Shown here: positions 58,444 to 64,000 of the stretch, piece by piece
Position numbering within the stretch: position 1 is the stretch's first letter
Layout of the letters: every line of letters begins with the position of its first letter
NCBI GenBank assembly: GCA_029449235.1
Contig: JANATG010000013.1
Location: forward strand, 806,001 to 870,000
Reading direction: 5' to 3'
DNA length: 64,000 nucleotides
Source: Linnemannia schmuckeri
Taxonomy: Eukaryota; Mortierellomycota; Mortierellomycetes; Mortierellales; Mortierellaceae
Translations under genes and position numbers: made by a program
The notes under the pieces: model-generated
Told to the model about the DNA's origin: nothing
The model's database searches: none
Seen by the model: only the letters and a program-made list of their open reading frames with translations

Positions 58444-60376
58444 ATGACCTCCCACAAGCTGTGCATGATCCCTGGTAAATAACATTAATACTCATCTCTC
58501 ATTCACTCGTTCATTCTTTTTTGTTCATTCACATTGCCTACACTGTTTTTTTTACTCACGCTCTACTTTATCTAATAACAATAACAACAAACAGGTCCCA
58601 TCGAGTTCCACGAGGATGTCCTTCAGGCCATGGCCACCCCCGCCACCTCCCACGTCGCAGTCAACTTCATCCCCGCCCTTGGCGAGTCCATCGAGCTCCT
58701 TCGCCAGATCCTCTTCACCTCCGGACAGCCCTTCATCATCGCCGGATCCGGCACTCTGGGTTGGGACATGACCGCCTCTAACTTGATTGAGGCTGGCGAG
58801 GATGTCCTCGTCTGCAACTCGGGATACTTTGGCGACCGCTTCGGCGAGTGGTACGTTTTCTCTTTCTTTTTGTTTTATTGTGATTATTGAGGTGGAGAAG
58901 ACAGGAACAGGAGAGAGTGGATCGATCGAAAAGATGGATGTACTACTACTACTACAACTACTACTAGGAAAACGCCACAAGGAACATAAGCAACAACGAT
59001 TACAACGACAAAGAATTCGCGAAGAGATAAAAAATGAAGGAAAAAGGTGTCACTAACAGATGCCTCCAAGGAAATACCATTTGACAAGCAAGACAACTAA
59101 CTGCCAGGGGAGAAGGAGTTTGATATACACGCGATTCGGTTGTCTCAGGATTGGAACAGGTTTTCCTGGTCCCCCCCTCCCTCTCTCTCTCCGGTGCTGA
59201 CACTTTTTGTGCGGAGAAAAGGCAGATTGCGGGGGAGTGGAAGACAACGAGATGAAGCAGTCAGTCCAACAACCATCTCGTACAAAATGGCCGTACTGTT
59301 CCTCCCGATCAGGATTCTTTCTCTCTCTCCCCTCTCTGAGCGAATGCTTCTATTTCAACACACGGAACGGGAACTCTCTCCTTAACAAATGTGTCTTCGT
59401 TTTCAACAGACACATGGGACGGAGGGGCGTGGGACAACAAAACATCTTTTATATTCCTTCCCAAGCACTCCAATTGATCCGAAATGACTAATACTCGTTG
59501 TATTTGTACTTGAAAAATAGCTTGGAGACTTATGGAGCAACGGTCACTCACCTCCGTGTCCCGATTGGCGAGTCCCCCAAGCTGGATGACGTCGCTGCTG
59601 CCTTGAAGACCAAGAAGTTCAAGGCCATCACCATCACCCACGTCGACACCTCTACCGGTGTTCTTGCTGACATCAAGGGAATTGCTGATGTTGTCCGCAA
59701 GGAGTCCCCCGAGACTCTCGTCGTCGTTGACGGTGTCTGCTCGGTCGGCTCGGAGGAGATCCGCATGGATGCCTGGGGTATTGATGTTGTCGTCACTGCC
59801 TCCCAGAAGGCCCTCGGTGCCCCTCCCGGTCTCTGCGTCATGGGTGTCTCTGAGCGCGCCATCGGTGTCTTCAAGAACCGCAAGACCCCCGTCCCCAACT
59901 ACTACGCTAACTGGAACCGCTGGTTGCCCATCATGAACGCCTATGAGGCCCGCAAGCCCTCGTACTTTGCCACCCCCGCTGTCCAGAACATCTTTGCTCT
60001 CAACGTCTCGTTGAAGCAGATCGTTGCTCAGGGTGTCGAGAAGCGTTTCGCTGTCCACAAGGAGGCCTCTGCCAAGGCTAAGAAGTTCATTCACGACTTG
60101 GGCTTGAAGCTTGTCCCTACTTCTTTGGAGCACGCTGCCAACGGTATGTCAGCTGTTTACTACCCCGAGGGTATTGCTGCTACTGATCTGTTGCCCAAGT
60201 TGGCTGCCCACGGCATTGTTGCTGCTGGTGGTCTCCATGTTGAGATTGCACCCAAGTACTTCCGTATCGGGCACATGGGTATCTCTGTCACCGAGCCCGA
60301 GCGTGGCCATCTCGATGCCACTTTGAACGCCCTCAAGGCCTCGTTGGCCGAGTGCGGTTACAAGGGTGCCTTGTAA
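58444..60376 (+). CDS. AGX1: Alanine-glyoxylate aminotransferase (PLP class V)
   Basis: Three exons: 58444-58474, 58595-58850, 59521-60376, giving 380 aa, close to yeast Agx1 (385). The tiny first exon encodes MTSHKLCMIPG, and the intron falls in the Gly of the family PGP motif. SGQPFIIAGSGTLGWDMTAS and the intron-spanning FGDRFGE-CLETYGA are diagnostic of the AGT/serine-pyruvate group. The PLP-binding Lys192 lies in TASQKALGAPPGLCVMGVS; HVDTSTGVLADIKGIA and VVDGVCSVGSEEIRMDAWG are the usual cofactor-side segments. The enzyme converts glyoxylate plus alanine to glycine plus pyruvate, a glycine source and glyoxylate detoxification route. There is no SKL-type peroxisomal tail (ends KGAL) and no obvious mitochondrial presequence, so a cytosolic location is possible. 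The second intron is 670 nt, much longer than most in the window. Codon use is strongly C-ending, suggesting high expression. Confidence 0.95.
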
Positions 60377-60726
60377 AAAGCAGCAAGTCCAGAGAACCAC
60401 CATATCCTGTAATTATCGCCATCAGCATGTACCATAAAACATTGTTTTTCCTCCAAACACATTCTTGGTTGTTGTTTGTGCACGTGATACGCTCAAGGAA
60501 AGGGTCTTCGTCTTTCTACTCGAACACCTTTCTTTATTCTCCTTTTTTTCTCCTCTCTCTCACTGCCTCTCCATTCACAACGCAACTCGATTCCACTTTC
60601 TTCTCATTCATCGTACACACCACATACCAACGCACCGTCAGCTATATTCAAACAAAAAAAAAACTTATTCGCGGTCAAGAAAGAGACTACCTACCTATTA
60701 TTAAGGAACGACACACACATACACCC
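60377..60726. other. Intergenic spacer between AGX1 and SEY1
   Basis: 350 bp holding the AGX1 3' end and the A/C-rich SEY1 leader. No separate gene. Confidence 0.5.
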
Positions 60727-63700
60727 ATGGATATTGATATTGTACCGGACATCGATCACCATACAGAGGACCAGGACGAATATACAGCTCCTACACACGC
60801 CATGGATACACCACCACATTCAGACAAGGCGCTTGGAGCAGGAATAAGAGCAGCAGCAGAGGCAACAGCTCCGTCATCAAAGGAACTCTTGCCTCGTCTC
60901 CACCTTATCGACGATGAAAAGCGTTTCAGGTGAGAACTCTTTCATACCTATGTCGTCACCTTTCGCTGTAGAAGAAAGTACCAGAGAACTTTAAATTTCG
61001 GCATTTGCTCACAACCCAGCCTGCAACTCATGCACACACGATATGTTGTGTTCTCTTTAATTGTGTGTGTGTCCACTATATAGCGATGAGCTATCGACGT
61101 ATATCAGCGACAAGTGGCATCTCAAGAATGCAGGGTTCAACTACAATCTGGCAGCCATCTTTGGAAGTCAAAGTACTGGCAAGAGTAAGTGTACCGACTA
61201 TTTTTTTTTTTTTTTTTTTCCCTTTCTTATTGTCAGTTGACTAGGCATGATTGTTGTCTTCATTCAAATTCAAAATTGGTCACACATGCGTAGCGCGCAT
61301 GCGCCTGCATGCGCACAGGATTGGGGTAGAGACATGACGCTGATATTTACAGAGAATGTAAACAAAAACCTGAACACGTATTATAGGTACTCTGTTGAAT
61401 CGGTTGTTTGGGACCAACTTTGACGTGATGAATGAGACAGCAAGGATGCAGACGACCAAGGGAATCTGGATCAGTCAAGGCATAGACATGAAGGTCTTGA
61501 TCATGGATGTCGAAGGCACTGACGGTCGTGAACGAGGCGAAGATCAGGTATATGTTTTATCTTTGCAGATTTGCCTTCCTTTTTGGTGGCGTGTATCATA
61601 CATGAGCCAAAAGTGAAGAAAGGAATGAAAAAGGTGATTGACCGAATGTCGTATGTCATTGATGTGCTCTAATAGGACTTTGAGAGGAAGAGTGCGTTGT
61701 TCTCGGTGGCGACGTCGGAAGTGCTGATCGTCAACATGTGGGAGCACCAGGTCGGACTGTACAACGGAGCAAACATGGGTCTCTTGAAGACTGTCTTTGA
61801 AGTCAACCTGCAGCTCTTTGGAGGCAACCGGGGGTAAGTTGAGGATGAACACGGGATATCGGGCGTCTGACACTCTGCAGGATAGTCGATTTTGTTCGTT
61901 TCATTTGTATATGAGAGTCACCACCTTACTGACACGCCTTTGCTCTCTTCTGTTACAATCATGCTAAAAAAAAAAAAAAAAAAAAAATTAGAAAGGAAAA
62001 GACGCTGCTGCTCTTTGTCATTCGTGATCATGTTGGGTCGACACCACTTGCCAACCTGTCCAGCACACTCATGGCTGACCTTGAGCGGATCTGGATAGGA
62101 CTTTCAAAGGTGAGGGAGGCATATCTGTTCTTTGTGCCACACGAGCACTACCATTGTTGGCGTGAATGCTGACCCTTTTTTGACCTTGTCGTTCGTCTTG
62201 ACTGGTAGCCGGAGGGTCTAGAGGACTGCAAGATTTCGGATTACTTTGACTTCATGTTCACGACCCTGCCCCACAAGCTGCTTCAACCTGAGCAATTCGA
62301 GATCGAAACCCAGAAACTCCGTAATCGGTATGCTACATCCTTCTTGTTTACCTCCTTTTGTCATATATGAATACCTGTCAAGACTTCAAAGTATTAATTA
62401 TCCTTTGCATTCTCGCCATGCAATCATAAATTTTAGATTCATAGACTCGAAGGATCCAAACTATGTATTCCAACCACAGTACTCAAAGCGTGTCCCAGCA
62501 GATGGACTACATGTCTATGCAGGGGCGATCTGGGAAAAGATCATGACCAACAAGGATCTGGATCTCCCGACCCAACAGGAGTTGCTGGCTCAGTTCCGGT
62601 GTGAGGAGATTGCCAACGCGGCATTTGTGGTCTTTAAGGATCAGATCAAGGAATTCCGCCACCCCATCGAGGCTGGTCAGTTGGTGGAGGATCTTGGACC
62701 CAAGATGAAGCAAGCCCGCGACGTTGCCATCAGTAAGTTCAGTCGTTCTCGTTTGTCGACAAGAGCTTAATTCTCATACTTTCTTTTCCTGACCGCTCAC
62801 TTGTTCTCGTTCCGTTTGACGTTATAATCAATAGAATCTTTTGATAAGGACGCGTCGCGGTACTTGCCAGCGGTGTATCAGCGGAAGAGGACAGAGATGC
62901 TGACAAAGGCCAACTCGATGCTTGAATCATACTTCGTGGGACAACTCAAGAACTTGCATAAGAAGGCGGTCTCCAACTTTGCAATCCAGCTCCAGCAGGC
63001 ACTCAAAGTCGAGGGCACTGAGTTTGGCAAGGTTGCAGCCAAGACCAAGAAGGAGGCTGTGGATTTCTTCCTCAAGGGTGCCAAGGCAATCAAACTGTCC
63101 GAGACCGACTGGGAATACGAGGAGGAACTGTACCAGCTGGAACATGATCTGGAAGAGTTGACGATTGTACAGCGGGAGAAGGAGCTGACCAAGATGTTGA
63201 CAGGACTGGAGAAACTGATCAAGAAGGAGTTGGATGAGCCTGTCAAGCTGGCGTTGGATCAACCTGGTCCGGACATGTGGGGTCGGATCATGACGATTTA
63301 TAGGAGGACTAGTGAGGATGCAGAGTTGTTGTTGAAGAAGAAGGCCAGGACATTTGAGCTCACAGAGGAAGAAGAGAAACAGTTGTTATTGAACTTGAAG
63401 AGACAGAGCTGGGTTCTGTTGACAATGAAGGTCCAGGAAGAGTCTGTTGATGGCCTGATCCTGTACAAGCTGTTGAACCGATTTGAGGAAAAGTTCCAGA
63501 GGGATAGTCATGGTCTTCCGCGTGTTTGGAACCCTACCGATGACATTGACACGCCCTTCCGCAACGCCCGAGAGGAGGTATATATCACTCTGCAAGGATT
63601 GATTGTGCAATATTTTATTTTTACTTATTTTCTGTCATGTATTAACAACCACTTCTTATTCCTTCGTTTCTCTCAAATGCAGACGGTAGAGTTGATCCCG

Positions 63701-64000
63701 TTGTATGCAAAGATCAGCACACTGGACCCTGTTACGGACACCCACCTCACTCTCGAATCCTCCGACGACTTTGATTTCGGCCAGTCGCTCCAAGTCCTCT
63801 CGGAGACACGGCAACAGGAGCTGACAACGCAGTTCAAACGAAAAGCAGACGCCTCATACGTCGAAGCTAAACGATCCATCGTCGCCACTCAGGCCAAGAT
63901 CCCTTACTGGGTCGGCGTTGCGTTGATTGTTCTGGGCTGGAATGAGTTTGTGACACTGATTACGAGTCCGTTGTACTTGTCGTTGACCATGATGCTGGGC
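60727..64000 (+). CDS. SEY1: Sey1/RHD3 ER-fusion GTPase (right-truncated)
   Basis: Nine exons are visible: 60727-60929, 61084-61184, 61387-61547, 61676-61833, 61992-62109, 62209-62327, 62437-62732, 62835-63577, 63683 to the window edge; 739 aa so far (yeast Sey1 is 776). GTPase motifs: the P-loop GSQSTGKS (about 95-102, split by an intron before TLLNRLFGTNFDVMN), Thr124/Thr125 in QTTKG, DVEGTDGRERGEDQ (142 on) and the RD motif in LLLFVIRDHVGSTPLANLSS. A long three-helix-bundle region follows, then the first transmembrane hairpin helix PYWVGVALIVLGWNEFVTLI and the start of a second hydrophobic segment (SPLYLSLTMMLG) at the edge. The protein sits in the ER membrane and drives homotypic fusion of tubules. 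Only the end of the hairpin and the cytosolic tail are missing. An unusually acidic 60-residue N-terminus precedes the GTPase domain. Confidence 0.95.
61966..61987. repeat. Representative of the recurrent 22-34-nt poly-A/T tracts
   Basis: 22 A just before the exon-5 acceptor (TTAG) of SEY1; unusually, the intron's acceptor region is purine rather than pyrimidine on the coding strand. Other long tracts: T 1073-1106, A 5990-6013, T 7101-7126, T 10929-10959, T 14006-14035, A 22956-22984, T 28324-28349, A 36741-36766, A 36806-36832, A 44421-44443, T 50380-50402, T 54786-54811, T 57054-57086. They lie in introns, leaders and 3' flanks, never in exons I called. Confidence 0.9.

Overview
The window is nuclear DNA from an early-diverging filamentous fungus, most likely Mucoromycota and probably Mortierellomycotina (inference). 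The evidence is spliced genes with short GT-AG introns (mostly 75-170 nt) ending in TAG or CAG, Ser/Thr/Gln-rich fungal proteins, an ENA-type cation ATPase, a fungal GPI-type aspartic protease and Sey1. It also carries homologues of C9orf72, syntaxin 18, SH3BGR and WDR76, several of which are rare or absent in Dikarya. Homopolymer A/T tracts of 22-34 nt recur throughout. I found no rRNA, tRNA, CRISPR array or recognisable transposon gene. Exon structures are my own splice-site reading, with phases checked by hand.

Layout. 1-1058 (-): left-truncated unknown multi-exon gene. 1449-4967 (+): C9orf72 homologue, 8 exons. 5140-5589 (-): CsbD/hydrophilin-like stress protein. 7250-10923 (+): coiled-coil protein ending in an SH3BGR domain. 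11335-13176 (+): syntaxin 18/Ufe1 ER SNARE. 13379-13957 (-): coiled-coil ORF with an in-frame TAG. 14279-17890 (-): SUN-domain protein. 19022-21242 (+): WDR76/Cmr1 WD40 protein. 21376-24099 (-): secreted, GPI-type aspartic protease. About 25005-25770: two diverged tandem copies of a ~380-bp element whose hairpins show compensatory changes. 26115-28949 (+): unknown 8-exon protein with a PD-(D/E)XK-like motif. 29024-36637 (-): giant Ser/Pro/Gln-rich protein. 37371-40668 (-): P-type cation ATPase. 40669-47584: long region without convincing genes. 47585-49988 (-): alpha-arrestin. 52247-57960: cluster of small secreted cysteine-rich protein genes and decayed relatives. 58444-60376 (+): alanine-glyoxylate aminotransferase. 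60727-64000 (+): Sey1 GTPase, running off the right edge.

There is no operon-like logic, but several genes share a membrane theme. Sey1 fuses ER tubules, syntaxin 18 is an ER SNARE, SUN sits in the inner nuclear envelope, alpha-arrestin directs ubiquitination and endocytosis of plasma-membrane transporters, and C9orf72 is a DENN-type regulator of membrane traffic. The strongest novelty candidates are the fungal C9orf72 homologue, the covarying tandem element next to the PD-(D/E)XK-like gene, and the secreted-protein cluster in which one member has ATA where its sibling has its start ATG.
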